64,000 nt of DNA from Bilabrum cf. latius (taxonomy: Eukaryota > Bigyra: Bicosoecida > Bigyra > Bicosoecida), in contig OZ237758.1 of assembly GCA_965178125.1 (NCBI GenBank), positions 806,001 through 870,000 of the forward strand, in the 5' to 3' direction. Under the pieces are notes generated by a model that saw only the letters and a list, made by a program, of their open reading frames with translations, made no database searches and was not told the origin of the DNA. Shown in pieces: positions 1 through 12,943 of this stretch. The position numbers and the translations under genes were made by a program. Within the stretch, counting starts at the first letter, position 1, and each line of letters opens with the position of its first letter.

Positions 1-3000
1 TTGCTAGAGAGGAGAGGAAGCTGGCCGCGAGGTACGTGCAGCTGGAGGAGAGGCGCCTCCTCGAGACCTCACGAGTGCTCGTTCAGGCAGCCGAGCGCGA
101 GAGGCAGCTGCTCCGATCCTCGTATTCAGAGGTTGCAACAGCCCTGACCAAGGCCAAGGAGGTGTCCCCGTCCAGGGAACTGGGCCTGTTTCAGCGCAAG
201 GCGGTCGCTAGGCTGGTCAGGGATCGGGTCGTGTCACAGCACGCCCACCTGGCGGCACTGCCTGATGACCCACGCAAGAAGGCGCAAGAGGAGCAACAGC
301 GCCGCGCAGAGGCGGCTGCGGAACTGCAGCGGGCGGCGGAGCGGCGGCAAGAAGCGCAGAGAAGCCGGTGGGCCGCCGTGGCGGGTCAGGCCGAGGCGGG
401 AGGGCGGCAGCTGTTGACCTGGCTGGAGGGAAGGGACGGCAGCTCGGCGGCAGCTGTGGCCAGTGGAGGTGTTGATGCAGGTGCTGGCGCCGATGCTGGT
501 GGCGACGGCTCTAGTACATCCCAGTCCGGACGCGCGATCGAATCTTCATCGTCACCATAGGAAACCCCGAGTGACGGCGCCGCCACAGGCTCAGCGGCCG
601 TGCTTCCAGGGAGGATGGATCACACGGCAGCGGCTCTTGCACGTGCGCTGACCGTGCGACCCTCACGCCCCGACACGTCAGTGGTCGTAGTATAGGCACG
701 CTCGTCGCACGATTCCAGCGCGCTGAATCGGAGCATGGAGGCTGTGCTTGGGCCACTGAGGGTGGCCTGTTTCGAGACATTCGTGCTGGGCAGCGACCAG
801 GTGCAGGACACTGCGCTGTCGAGCATGCACCTAGTACCTGATGGGGACACTGCGCCTGGCGTGCGATTCAGGGCCACGAGACACGCGGCTGCCACGCTGG
901 GAGTGACGCGGCAGCAGAAGCACCTGCTGCCGGATCTGCTGAAGCTGAGCGTAAAGCACCTCCGGCAAGAGGCCAGCGACAAGAAGCGCGGCGCGAAGCC
1001 CGGTGCCGGCACAGATGCTCATTCGCATCAGCTTCTCCCCCGCTTGCTCAGAGACTCCGTTCGATTGCGACTGCACATGCTCAACGAGACGGCAACATCG
1101 GCAGTGACGATGCGGCGCTAGGGTACCAGGCGTCATGCCATCGTTGTGTGCTGCGCGCTGCAGGCTCTGCTGGCTCAGGTACTGGATCAATCGAGTCCAC
1201 CGGCTGGGAAAGCCGAGGAGGAGAAGGGCACTGCCACAGAGCTGCAGTCGGAGGCGAAAGGGCTCAGAACGGCGCTGTCTGGTCTGTGGACTCGCATATT
1301 CAAAGCCACCGAGGAACCAGACGACGCAGACGCAGGCGGTACAGCTGGCCCAGACGCAGACGCTGACAGCTCGTCTTCGGCAAAAGGCAAGTCGAAGGCA
1401 AAGGGCAAAGGCAAGGCCGGCAAGACCAAGCGCGGCTCAATGGGTGGCAAGAAAGCAGCCGCTGAGGACGAAATCAAAGCAAAGGGGCAGTCGGGCAGTG
1501 CCAAGGGCAGCAAGGTGAGGAGGGGGTCGATTACGAGACCTAGGCGACTTTCCTCGGCGGTTTCCGTGGAAGGCCTAGCCAAGGAGCTGCACGGTCTCGC
1601 CGACGGCGTGTGTGCACTGGTGGCGCGAGTGAGACGACGGGCTGCTTCTGGAGGGGACGGAAGCAGCGACGATGAAGGGAATGGGGGGACCGAAGATGAT
1701 CATTCGCTGGCATCGTACTGCATCTCGCTGGAACCGCTACCTCTGGGGCTGCGATCCATTATGCTTAGCGTGTTTCTGGGCTGCACTGCCCTGGAATTGC
1801 GAGCTGCAACTGCCGTCACTGGCGTTGCACCCGCTGGTGCTTCCTCGGGAATTGCCACCCCTAGTGGAGCGTCAGGTACAGGCACGCACAACTGCATACT
1901 CGTGGAGAGTCCACATCATCGCGCTACAGACCCAGCAGCGACCGTTGCCGATGCTGCCGGCAGCAAGACTACACCTGGTGCAGATGGCAGCGATGCTGAT
2001 CCTGCAGGGCTGGCTGCAAACACGGCAGGCGATCAAGCCACTAACCAGTCACCGCCAGGTCCAGGCCGTGCCGCAGTAGGGGTTCTGCAGGCGCATCCGG
2101 ACGTCGGGCGGCTTGCCGTCGCAGGGCCAGCCCTGTCGGGGTTTGCCGTCCCCAAGGGTGTGCTGGCCGCGGAGCTTGTAGCCACAGCCAGGGCAATCGA
2201 AAGGGCGATGGGCCATCCGCTTCAGCTACTGCCAGGACTGTTGCACGCAACAAACGTTGCTGATAGCAGTGGCTCCGATGGATCCAGTTCAACCGCAGGA
2301 CCCGAAGCAGCCGCCGGTGCTGTGGCGCCCGGCCAGCAGCTCGCCACACTGCCATCCGTTGAGCAATCTGCCGCCGTGTTCCAAGGGAAAACGCCCCTGG
2401 GCGCTGTGCCTGCCGCCGGTTTCGTGGCGTCAATCAACGAAGGATCCGTGGTGGATCAAGTCGCCAAAGAGGTAGAGGAGGCTGGAGCCGATCACAGCAG
2501 CCTGGTGCCAGTGGCGGTGCAGGAAGCGGTGCCTCTCGCCACCGTGAGCGCTGCCGCTGCTGAGGCTGCTTGTGCTGCTGTGGCGGCGGCAGACACGGCG
2601 CGCGATATCTCACTCGTCATGCGTAGACTGCAGCCGCACGGTGGTGACTCGGGTGGGCCAAGTGCAGGCAGTTTCGCCGTCTATGAACTCCGGGAGGCGT
2701 GGCGGGATGCGGTAGAGAAGGAGGAGCAGAAGCACCCAGACGTGGACGGTGCTTTGGCAGGCACCATGGTCCGCAAGGGTGCAGCGCACGGTGGCGAAGG
2801 ACACGGCGCGGTCAAGGGTCTCGAGGGTGAGGACTGGTCCGCCACGTCCATCGCCGCCAAGTTCGGAGCCAAGCTGAGGAAGAGGGCCAAGAGCAGCAAG
2901 ATGAAGAAAAGGAAATCAGAGGAGGAGGAGCAGGCTGCGAGGCAGGCAGATGCTGCTGGTCAGAGGACAGCAGGCAAGAAGGGTGGTGGTGACGAGGGCA

Positions 3001-6000
3001 ATGACGATGCACCTGGGGCAGCAGCAGTGCCCGAAACACCGGAGATGCGACGCTCCAGAGAGCAGTGGAGGAGCGTGGCTCTGCTGACTGCCCGTCTGCA
3101 GCAGTCCGTTGCCCAGTTTGGGAGTGCTGTCTCACTGCTGTCTGGCTGGGCTTCTGACTCGGAATCGCAATGCACGACCCGCGCACGGTCGCACGCATCC
3201 ACCGCGATGCAGGTTCTCGCCGACGCGATCATGCAACTTGGCGGTCTGCCAGCGGAAGACGCCGGACGCACAACTACCGGTGCCACTAAGCCGTCCGCCG
3301 ATGGGTCCGCCCAGGATGGAGTCACTCCAGAATCGCTCCAGGGTCACTTGTTCGCAGCCATCGGATCTGTATCTGCCCGGGCATTGCACGCACAAGTGGA
3401 AAAGGAGTCCATGTCAGGTCCCATGGGGCAGCTTCCGCCGTCAAAGGCCGTGCTGCAGCCATTGCAGCTCGCTGGGCTGGTGGGAAGGCAGCTCGCCGGC
3501 GCGTTGGAAGACCTTGTCCTGGCCGTTGGCGCATCGCACGCCGCAGCTAGTGGAAGTGCAGGCTCGGCGGCCTCGGCAGCGACTTGGCTTAGAGGTGGAT
3601 TTCGGTGGCGTGCGCGACAGTGCATCGGAGACAGTGCGGAAGCGTGCATGGCTCGCGCTCACGCAGCGCAGGAGGAAAAGCAGCAGAGCCAGGTAGGGGA
3701 GGCTGGCGCAGGAATGGGTGCGCAAGGGCCCGCGAGTGCAGGTGCTAGTCCAGCCACTGCCACCTCCGGTGGGGCCGCCTAGCAGGGCAGTGACGAAGGT
3801 GGCGAGCTGGACGATGCGGATGAGGAAGAAGAGGAGCCTCCATCGCTGGATGAGATCGTTAGTGCTCTCGCCCAGCTGCCCTCTATTGCCCTGCTAGACG
3901 ATCCAGCGATAGTGACTAGTAGCTCGCATGCGCCTGCTGAGGAGTCTGCCAGCTCCGGCGCTGGCGCTGGCGCTAGTCCTGATGCGTCGGCGCCATCTGC
4001 AGCCGGTGGAGGTGTCAACTTGCTTGCGCTGCAGTCTCTGGGGCCTCGTGATCGCGCGGCCGAAGCTCTGGACTCTCACGTTGCAGATGCCATCCGAGCC
4101 GGCATGGACGTGGTAGCAGATGAGGCCAGAGATGCGTATGCCAAGCAGCTGCAGCTGTGGCGCAGGGTGGAGCGGCAGCACGGGTTCGGCATGCGCTTTG
4201 AGATTGTGGGGGACGTGCGCACCGGTCTAGAGCGAGCGTTGGCGGCTGGCGCCGGTGCTGGTGCCGGTGCTGGCGATGGTGAGAGGCAAAGGCAAGAGGC
4301 AGAAGGGAGCGCGGGTGCGGATGGCAGTGGCAGCGAATCGTCGGGATTCGGTGGAGAGGGTGCAGGGAACGGTAGTGCGGGCGATGCCGGGGAAGAGGAT
4401 GCGTCTGAAACTAGGGTACAGCAGCTCGACGCACTGGTCGGCAGGCTCGTGCGTGCAGGGGCTCTGCCACACGACCTGAACATTTCAGTCGCGGTCCCAG
4501 GGAGGGCCGAGGTCGTGGCTCTGTCTGACGCCGGAGCAGCCGTCTTCAGCAGCCTGTCGCTGCTGCTCGCGCGGCTCCGCGCGTCGACTCGGGCCAACCT
4601 TCGGTTGGGCGGATGGGATAGCAGTTCCATAGACACGAGCCCAAGAGGTCACGCCGTGGCGCAAGAGCCCGGTTCGTACCCCTGGCAGTGGATACCCGCG
4701 ATACACAGGTCCGCAGTTATGGTAGCTAGCGAAGTATCGCTGCCGGGGGACAGCGCGGCTGTTGATGCAGGTGCCGTGCAAGGCACAACCGAGGGGCTGG
4801 ATTCCATCGACCGTTCTGCATCTGCTGCCGCCCTGGCCATAGCAAACTCTTCGAGCGTAGCTCTACCTGTATCCACGCCTGTCTTGCAGCGACTGGGCGG
4901 TCTCTTGCTAGGCTCTAGTTTCGTCGGGCGAGGTACCGGCACTGGAGTGGCGGCACCGCCCGAGCTCCCGCTGGGTGTCTTTGGACCATTGAGCCAAGAA
5001 TCCACCCGTGGGCCAGAAAGCGTGCTCATCCGATGCCCATTGCCGCGACACTCAAGCGAGGCGGTCTCACAAGGGGTGCACAAAGTGGTCGGGCGCTGCA
5101 TCGAGGTACTCGCAGCCGGAATGGCGCCGTCAGATGCCGACAGGTTGGTGGGCAGGCTGCCAAGAGAACCAGCCATGATTGCGGCTGCCAGGCACGGATC
5201 ATTGTTTGGGGGAACACCGGGGTCGGCTGCCACTCCTGGAGCGCCTGCTTCCGCGAAACCGCCGCAGTCACCAGGCCGTGCGCCACAGGCAGCGGGCGGG
5301 GCCAACACGACGGGTGGGCAAACCCGCGGTGGTGCTCCGGCAGCCGCACCCGGCCGGGATGGAACCGGCACTGGCGCGGCTAGCGGCGGCATGTTTGCTC
5401 GATTCACGGCATTTGCCCAGAACGTGATCGCTTCCGCCACCACAGAGTCGGGCGGGGACGCACAGCAGCAGCACGCAGGTCAAGCGGGGGCGGCCCAACG
5501 GGGGGCTGCAGGGGCTTCTGCTGCTGCTGCTGCTGCTGCTGCAGGTGGCAGCGGTCGTGGTTCTAGCAGACCGCGTGAGATGAGGCGGCTGGGCACCCGG
5601 GCCAGTGCAGCTGTGCTCCTTACGATGCTTGCCCGGGTGAACGACATCGTGGGCCTGCGAGACAGGCTGCCTCTGCTGCTTGAGGCTCTGGCAGCTTCCA
5701 ACGGGACCTCTGCTTCAGAGACACATAGCAATGAAGGTGGTGACGGTCATCATGCTGTAGGATACATGCCGCTGCTATTGTCCACAACTGTGGCAGGCAA
5801 CGCGCAAAAGAAATCCTCGGCCCACGGCCTGTCAGTGCCACCGTCCAATGCTACCGGACTGGTTAAGAACCTCTTCGGATCCACGCATGCCCGTCTAAGC
5901 CGTGCTGCGGCTGCGCTGTGCGGTTTTATCGCCGTGCACCTCGTGTTCGTGCAAGTGGGTGAGCTGGCTCGGCGGCTGTACGTGCCCGACCCGTCGTCTC

Positions 6001-6665
6001 CTGAAAGGCGGCTGGCAGCACTGGTGGGTCGGGTCGCAGGCAGCATCAGCCTTGTGCGGCACAGAGTGGCAAGAGTAGCCGTGGATGCGTTCTTGTTCCG
6101 ATCCATGGAGTCTGTTCTTGAAGCCTGGTGCCGTGCGGTGCTGTTCCCGCCACCATCGGCCAAGCCGCTTGAACCGGGCTTCGCCTACATGCTTCGGCAG
6201 GATCTAGACTGCGTGAAGGGGGCTTTCAGCGCCGAGGAAGTGGTGCCGGGATCTGTCAGTGATGGTGGTAGCAGGCAAGGCTTGCCGCCGCGCATCGTTG
6301 CAGGCATGGTGTAGCAGCTGCAGGCGCTTGTGACTTCGTCTGTTGCCCTGGATGCCGGCAAGCTGGCTGATGCGTACATGGCAGCGAGAGAGACAGCGCG
6401 CCGGGACGCGCATGCGGGCAAGGAGGCTGGGTCGGATGGCATTGGCGTGATGCTTGAGGATGCTGCGGAGGACGAGGCGATGTTGCTGGGGATGCCGTCT
6501 CTGCGCAGCTTCCGCGCAGTGTCAGCGGGACGATCTTCGCAGACTTCGTTTGCTCTGGTGCTGCTGCGACGCGGCGAGGCTGAGGCCCGTCGTTTCGTGA
6601 CTTCTGCGAAATTGGCGGAAGATGTGTACGGGTCATTCGTGCGCGGGGCTGCCAAGTAGGGCTGA
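1..6665 (+). CDS. MUN-domain (Munc13/PATROL1-like) trafficking protein, 5' partial
   Basis: One frame (codons starting at position 3) stays open from the window edge to TGA at 6663-6665, about 2,220 residues, if TAG is sense at 558, 693, 1119, 3780, 6312 and 6657. The start lies upstream. The last ~350 residues resemble the C-terminal MHD/MUN region of plant PATROL1 (DUF810) proteins: LLTMLARVNDIVGLRDRLP near residue 1875, then a helical block ending QDLDCVKGAFSA (near 2065) and GLPPRIVAG (near 2092). TAG at 6312 sits inside that last block (IVAGMV-Q-QLQALV). Family members tether SNARE-bearing vesicles at the plasma membrane. The middle is low-complexity Ala/Gly/Ser with basic runs, and a poly-Ala tract is encoded at 5517-5541. 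The domain call comes from remembered family patterns; the single-gene call is stronger than the family call. Confidence 0.7.
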
Positions 6666-6700
6666 TTGCTGGTGGATATGGTTGGATCTGGAGCTGATTC

Positions 6701-6731
6701 ATCCGGAATCCAGGGGATCCAGATTCCGGAT
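6701..6731. terminator. Inverted repeat between two convergent genes
   Basis: ATCCGGAATC (6701-6710) and GATTCCGGAT (6722-6731) form a perfect 10-bp inverted repeat with an 11-nt loop. It lies 36 bp after the TGA of the MUN-domain gene and 130 bp past the 3' end of the next, convergent gene. It could be a 3'-UTR hairpin; a role in 3'-end formation is inference. Confidence 0.35.
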
Positions 6732-6860
6732 TGCATGGCAAGTTCGGCAGTTGTTGCGCAGGTAATCCATGGATGGTGATTAACTTTGACGGTAACCGAG
6801 AGAAAATATAACAACAATCAATATTCTAGTCGATAAATACGTTAGAAACGCTTCACCCCA

Positions 6861-7687
6861 TCAGTTGCCTGCCCCAATGGAGCCAGGTGGAGGCGGTGCA
6901 GAGGATGGTCCAGTGTCAGGCTGATGCGAGTGTCCTGGAGGCTTGCTTTGTCCACCTTGCTGCTGGTTGGCAGCTGCTGGCAGCACGTTAGGCCCAGGCA
7001 CAACCGGTGCGATCCCACTCTGCATCGGCGTCTGAGCCGGGCCCACCATGCCCGAAGGAGATGAGTGCGACCTCGGAAGCGCTGCCACCGGCACAGGGGG
7101 TCCTATCTGTCCGGTCGATGGCTGCAGCAAGGGGGCCTGGGACGGCTGCCCCCACAGCGGGACCGGGCCGTGAGGAGTCATCACCATGTACATTTGCATG
7201 CCCATCGGCATGCCCGGCGGGAGTCCGACTGGCATGGGCGGAATCGTTCCAACGCCGGCAGCAAATGGCGCTGAAGATCCCGAGGCGGCGATGGCACTCG
7301 ACGCGCTGGTGCTAGTTGGTACGGTCCCGCCGGGCACTGGCACAGACCCCATCGCTGCGGGGCTGCCCGCCGCTGTTGCCAACACCTCGACAGCGGCTGC
7401 CGCGTCGCGAGCTGACGTCTGCATGCTGCTTGGAGGAGCAGCTGAGCCACCTGCACCACCTGCTGAGCTAGCTGGGGGCAGCGCGTACAAATAAGAGGCG
7501 GCCTGCCCCGGTGCCCCCGCATGCTGTGTGATACCATTGGCAGCAGTCTACCGTGACATTGGGACCATCCCAGCGCTGGGCGGGAACTACCGCATGGGCT
7601 GCGACTGATACATCGATGCATAGGCATTCTGAAGAGGGGCTGATCCGACAGGGACCATGTACGGCCCTCCTCCAGGGTACGGTGGCA

Positions 7688-7733
<46 letters not shown>

Positions 7734-10700
7734 TCCAGGTGGAATGGACGTGCCAAACGAAGACTGCTATTGCTGCTGGTCGGCAGCCGCACCCGCAGCC
7801 GCGAGAGCCTACAACCCGGCAAACGCGGATGAACCGGAGAACGAGCCTCCCCCCATCGCAGTGTCCTCCTGCACCCGCGCTCGCTTGGACGGCGGCCCCA
7901 GGTCAGACAGAGCCAGCTCCGGCAGGTCAGCGGCCACCTCTGTCATTCGGTCGCTCCTGAAACCACGGACAGTCTGCCCGCTGCACAGCCGCAGCACCAC
8001 GTTCGCCACCTCGTACTTGTTCCCTGTGGCTTCCAGCAGGCTCCTGCAACGGAAGAGGATCTCCGTGCTTGACCTGTCCTTCCTGATCTGGTGCGTGGCC
8101 AGCTTCCTCGTGGCGGCCCTCCACTCTGCGATCCTCCATGGCCTCACACCTTTGCTCCTGAGGACGCGGTTGTTGAACGCCAGCAGGAAGTGCCCCTGGG
8201 CAGTCGAGGTCTCCAGCTGCAGGCCATCGCCGTAGGTCCTCCGTGCCGCGAACGTGATCACCTCAGTGAGATATCCCGTGTCTCCTCGGACTCTGCGGTT
8301 ACTGCCGCGCTTCCGGCTGACCTGCTGGGTGCTACCGAGCCTGCCGCGGGTCCGCATGTGACCAGCGGCACTTCCTGCCGTCGCATCTGTCGCGCTGCCC
8401 GTGCTCCCGGCATCGCTGCTGATATCCTGGTAGGCCCCTGGTATGCGCTGGTGCACACCGTCGAGGCCTCCGGCGAGGGTGCCTCCTGCCCCGCTGGCAC
8501 CCATGCCAGACCACACCGAGGAGTTGCTCCCCGCAGCCAGCATGGAGGAGGGTGCGGTGCCTGCCCTCATTGCCGCGTCTGTCGCAGTGCTCGCAGCAGA
8601 GCCTGCCGCCGAGTTGGCGGACGAAGCCCCCTCCGTGCCAAAGACCGCACTGGCACCGTTCTGCACATTTGGTCCACCGATTGAGGCGGCACCCGGGCCC
8701 GTTGCAGGCAGCACGTGGTGGTATTGCGCCGAGGCACCCAGTGCAGGGCGTTTGGAGGCTGCCGCACGCCGCGCGGGCTGCGGGACTGTACCAGCCCCAG
8801 TCGCAGTCGACGTCGCATCGGCTGACAGCTGCGGGGCTTCCGCTGCAGGCGATGACGACGACGATGGCAGCTGCTGAGCTTGAGGTGTCTGCCCGCTGCT
8901 AGCTGCCCGGACGTCTAGATCGGTTGCGCTGCCATCTGTGTCCGATTCCATCACCGATTGCCCTCCCAGGCTGACTCTCACCTTGAGCTTCTGCTTCTTG
9001 TTCGGTTCTGCATCGCTCGTGTCGGGATCGTCGACGGGCCCGCCGTTCGTTTCGTCGTCACTGTTGTTCGGGCTAGTGTCATCTCCGCCGTTGGCACCGC
9101 CTGCCGGGGCTGAGCCCTGGCTGCTCCCCACCTGCGCACTGGCTCGGGTGCGCCTCGTGGAACGGCCCTGATCTCCCTTGCCGGACCCACCCGCATCGTT
9201 CGAAGTGGACTGCCCATTTGATGACGACCCGCCGCCCGTTCTGCTTGACCCACCTGCACGAGCTAGGGCTGCGCGGAGATCGTCGGGATGCACGCCAGCG
9301 CCCCCCAATGGAGCCGAGCCAGTGTTCAACGTCCCCGCAAGTGCCCTCGTCCGGCCGGCTGCATCCCTGTCCTTGCTGTATCTGGGCCCACCAAGCGGAC
9401 TGGTGTCCATGTCAGCTGCAAGGCTGCTGCGTACTGCAGAACAACCGTTCTGCAGGTGCTGGGCAGCGTTTTCCGATGAGGCACGGCGGATTGGTTCGTT
9501 CTGCTGCTGCGGGGTCCCAGCCCGCAGCTGACTGTTTAGCAACAGCTCCTGCTGCAGCTTCCGCTAACTGCGTTCCTTGCGGAGCAGCGCGCCCTGCATT
9601 GCCAGCTGCTGGGGCATGATGTACGGCGGAACAGGCGCGTGCATCGGTGCCACCATCCCAGCGAGTGAGGCGTGGCCAGTCATGCCCACCGAGTTGGCAG
9701 CCATAGTGGGCTGCACCACGCGATACGTCTGCATGTGCTGCACTTGAGCCTGCAAGTCAGCCAGGCTCATGCTACCGTATGCAGTAGCCCCGGCTGCAAC
9801 TGCCAAACGTGGGCTCTGCCACTGAGGGCCCACCCAACGGCCGGCATGCATGCCAAACGACATGGGATGGTTAAGTACGAATGGAGAGTACCCCCCCGCG
9901 TGCAGGCCACTGGGGAACACAAATTGCGACGATGTTGGCCTTTGGTGGGTAGGGCCGGCCTTTGCGTTTCCTCGTGGTTCTCCAGCCGCAACAGGAAGGC
10001 GGTACTGGTACTCTTTGATCGCACTTCCTGTGTGCTTTGCAGGCTACTTGCCCTGCTTCTTGGCAGCAACTGCTGCAACTGCAGCTGCCAGTTTGCTGGG
10101 CACTGGTAGCCTCAGCGACTGGCCTGCGACAGGTTTAACGGGATGGGCAACCGGCTCCATGGGCTTGGAGGCTCCTGCGTGCTGATGGGCTGGCGTTGGA
10201 TCCGTATCGTTGCCTTCGCGTTTCCGAGACACGGACACCGCCGGGCGGGCCGAGCCAACGCTGGCAGGCTCTGGCACACTGTTCGTGCGCTGCGGTGTCG
10301 CCAGCGGGTCCTGCTCCTCCTCTCTTGCCGTGGCCTTGGCAGCTTGTTGGCCTTGCTCTCCTGCTGTCCCAAACGAGCCGCTACCGGTCGCCACTGTCGG
10401 AAAGTGCCCAAGCCTGAAGGCAGGGCCCTTCCGCCGCCGGCTGCCTTTCGGTGCGATCCCAGCAGGGGTTTCTATCCTACCGCTTCCCCCTGAAGGCCCC
10501 TTGGCCTTGTGCCCGGACCGGCCCTTTCCGCCCGGCAGGTCCTCCCGCGTGCCTGGCAATAGCAGAGAGCCCTTCGCCCGCGCCTAGGCCTGTGCCGCAA
10601 TGCGAGCGGTGGGGTCACTGGGCATCCCCGATGCGTTTGAATGCTGCAGTGACATGAGCCGCACCATCGTGGATGCCTGGTAGCCTGCCTATCGGGCCAT

Positions 10701-11616
10701 GGGACTATCCGTGCCCCTGGATCCCCCTTCGACCTCTCTCTGCAGAGACACCCCGTTGAAGCCTGGACCGACCAGAACAACGGAAGAGGTCCCGTCGCTG
10801 GAGTCTCCAGACTCCGAGGTGGTGTCGAGAAGGTCCACCTGCTCCATGGCCCGCCGCGCCCGGGCCCGCCTCGTCTCCCTCTTGCCGCCGTACTGCAGCG
10901 TTTGCCAGCGCTGGGCGGAGGGCGACGAGATGCGGCGGCCCTTGGGTGCCCCGACAGGGCGGCTCTTGGGACTCTGAGCGGGCTTCGACCTGGCCGGCAT
11001 GGTTCGGGAGGCGGGACGTGTTGTCACGCTTCTGCTCGGAGGTGCCATACCGCCCTTGCCCTTGCCGCGTACCCTGCGCTGGCCCTTGCCCTTGCCCTTG
11101 CCTTTGCCCTTGCCGGTCCGAGCCGCCCTGCCCCATGACTTGCCCTTGCCCTTGCCACCGCGAGGCCTGCCAGCATCCGACCCGCTCGAGTCCTCGGAAT
11201 CCGAGCCCGATCCCGATGCAAATTCATCACTAGAGCTCTCGTCCTTCATGGCTGCGCCCCCGCTTCCGTGCCTTGCACTTGCCCCGACAAGGGGCCCTCT
11301 GGCTAGGCGCTCGGCGGCCGGGGCCAGCTCGATGCCACTGAGCTCGCGCTGCTTCCTGCTGATAGGCTCGTTCGAGAGAGGGACGGCCCGCGGTGACTTT
11401 CCGCTGCCAGAGGCGACGCCCACCTCTGCTGCTGCCTCTCTCCTCCACCCGTCCAGCAGGGCACCAACGGTCGGCGGAAGGCCGGCATCGGCGTCCAGGC
11501 TCTGCAGCCAGGCGGGTCGCTGCCTCGCTGCGTGCCTCCAGTGGTACGTGTAGCAGGCGTCGTTGAGCTCCCCTGGATCGGTCTTCGCTGTTTCCCGGAT
11601 CTTTGCCTTGGCTGCC

Positions 11617-11650
<34 letters not shown>

Positions 11651-12590
11651 AGGGTGTACCAGCGGCGGCAGAGGGCTGGCTCGGGTGCAGCGGACCTCCA
11701 GGCTGCAGCAGCAGATGCATCCACCTCTTGCGGAACACCAGATCCCCGTGCAAGTCGCTCATCGAGGCTTCTTCTGCTCTCCAATCGGACATTCCACCGC
11801 TCTTGCTTGCGCTGCTAGTGGCCCCTGAGGCCCGAGCCCTGCTGGCAAGGACGTCGGAAGCCTCCGTCTGGCTGTCCTCGTCGCTATCACTAGACACAAC
11901 CGCAGGGGGCGACGGACAAATGCTAGTAGATGCCGATCCCATGGCTGCATCATTTAGCGACCGGGATTTGCCAGCTAGGGGCTTGGAGGCCCCTGACGTG
12001 CCGGGAGATCTTGCGCTGCCTTTCTGTCCTCGCAAGGAGCGCTTGAGCGCTGCACGAACCCTGTTCGACTCATCGACCGCTCTATGGCGTCGACGGCTAC
12101 GAGAAATTGATGCGCTCGATTTGGCATGGCCATTCTACGCCCACCTATCGATGCTCCAGAGCTCCAAGACCTCGTGCGTGTGCTTTAGCTGCGGTTCCAC
12201 TTTGGCAGCGTTGCCCTCGACTCTTTGCTGGGAATCAAACCATTCTCGATATCCATCATATGCAGAAGAGTAGACCTGACCGGTAGCCGCAAACTAGGCA
12301 GCTTGCTTGGCCCGGATATGCCGCGGACAGAACTCGATCGTGAATAAGAGACAGCACTGCTCGCACACATCTCTTGAGCACCCCTTGTCTTTTGGCCGAG
12401 AGCACCATGGGTTCAAGCACGATCCATTTCGACCTGAGCCGGTCATTGCTTTCGACACTGCACGGTGTTTACCTGCGACGCTGGAGCGAGCAGATGCCGC
12501 TGCACCTCGGCTGGCCCGCTTCCCCGTGCTCTTGCCTCCAGGGGACAGCTTTTGGCTGACTGCACGGGAAGATACACTACTATCACCCAT
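6861..12590 (-). CDS. Large low-complexity protein with Cys-rich N terminus, function unknown
   Basis: ATG at 12590 to TGA at 6861, 1,909 residues in one frame, with eleven in-frame TAG codons (12294, 12135, 11649, 10689, 10584, 10044, 9564, 7809, 7767, 7587, 7548). Two of these support Gln: TAG at 11649 directly precedes a run of ten CAG codons, and TAG at 7767 lies in a CAG-CAG-CAA-TAG-CAG tract. A Cys/His cluster at residues ~58-94 (CLNPWCSRPKDKGC, then VCEQCC and FCPRH) looks metal-binding but matches no family I recognise. Other features are a (GK)n stretch, a 14-residue poly-Ser run, acidic Ser-rich segments and a conserved-looking block near 8000-8300 (GYLTEVITFAARRTYGDG). The basic, Ser/Gln-rich make-up suggests a nuclear protein; that is inference. 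Confidence 0.75.
7690..7732. repeat. CTG/CAG trinucleotide tract (poly-Ser frame)
   Basis: Fourteen CTG units on the + strand, read as AGC (Ser) by the minus-strand gene. A length-variable microsatellite inside coding sequence. Confidence 0.9.
11083..11116. repeat. Hexanucleotide repeat coding (Gly-Lys)n
   Basis: CCCTTG repeats on the + strand, with degenerate flanks to about 11160. The minus-strand gene reads them as alternating Gly-Lys, a basic low-complexity segment. Confidence 0.8.
11619..11651. repeat. CAG tract beginning with TAG (poly-Gln)
   Basis: On the minus strand ten CAG codons are preceded in frame by TAG (11649-11651). A TAG at the edge of a pure CAG run is what a single C-to-T change in a poly-Gln tract would give, so it bears on the codon reassignment. 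Confidence 0.9.
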
Positions 12591-12943
12591 TCGACTCTAT
12601 TGGTGATCCAGCGGTAGCTGCCAGAGCACGCCTCCGCCTGCCGCTACCGGGTCGGCCAGCGAGTGGACTGACATGCTCACTCCAGCTTCACGCTGTTTTG
12701 ATCGATTCATCACGAACGAAAATGTAACAAGATCAAACTAACAATAAACAAAAACTCAAATCAGCGGAGTTGTACAGAATACGCACCGACAAGAGCTGTA
12801 AAATTGGCCAGGAAACAAAGTGTCGAGTCGTCGACCGCTGTGTATACCAGACGGATGGATTGCGACACGTTACTTTAAATGTAACGTGTAAATACGCTTT
12901 AAAGCTGTTGGCGCCAGTTGAGCCACGGATAACTGTTGCAAAC
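12591..12943. promoter_or_regulatory. Divergent intergenic region
   Basis: 353 bp between two divergently transcribed genes. It is AT-richer than the coding DNA, with A-rich stretches near 12710-12760, and must hold both promoters and 5' UTRs. I see no recognisable core element. Confidence 0.4.
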
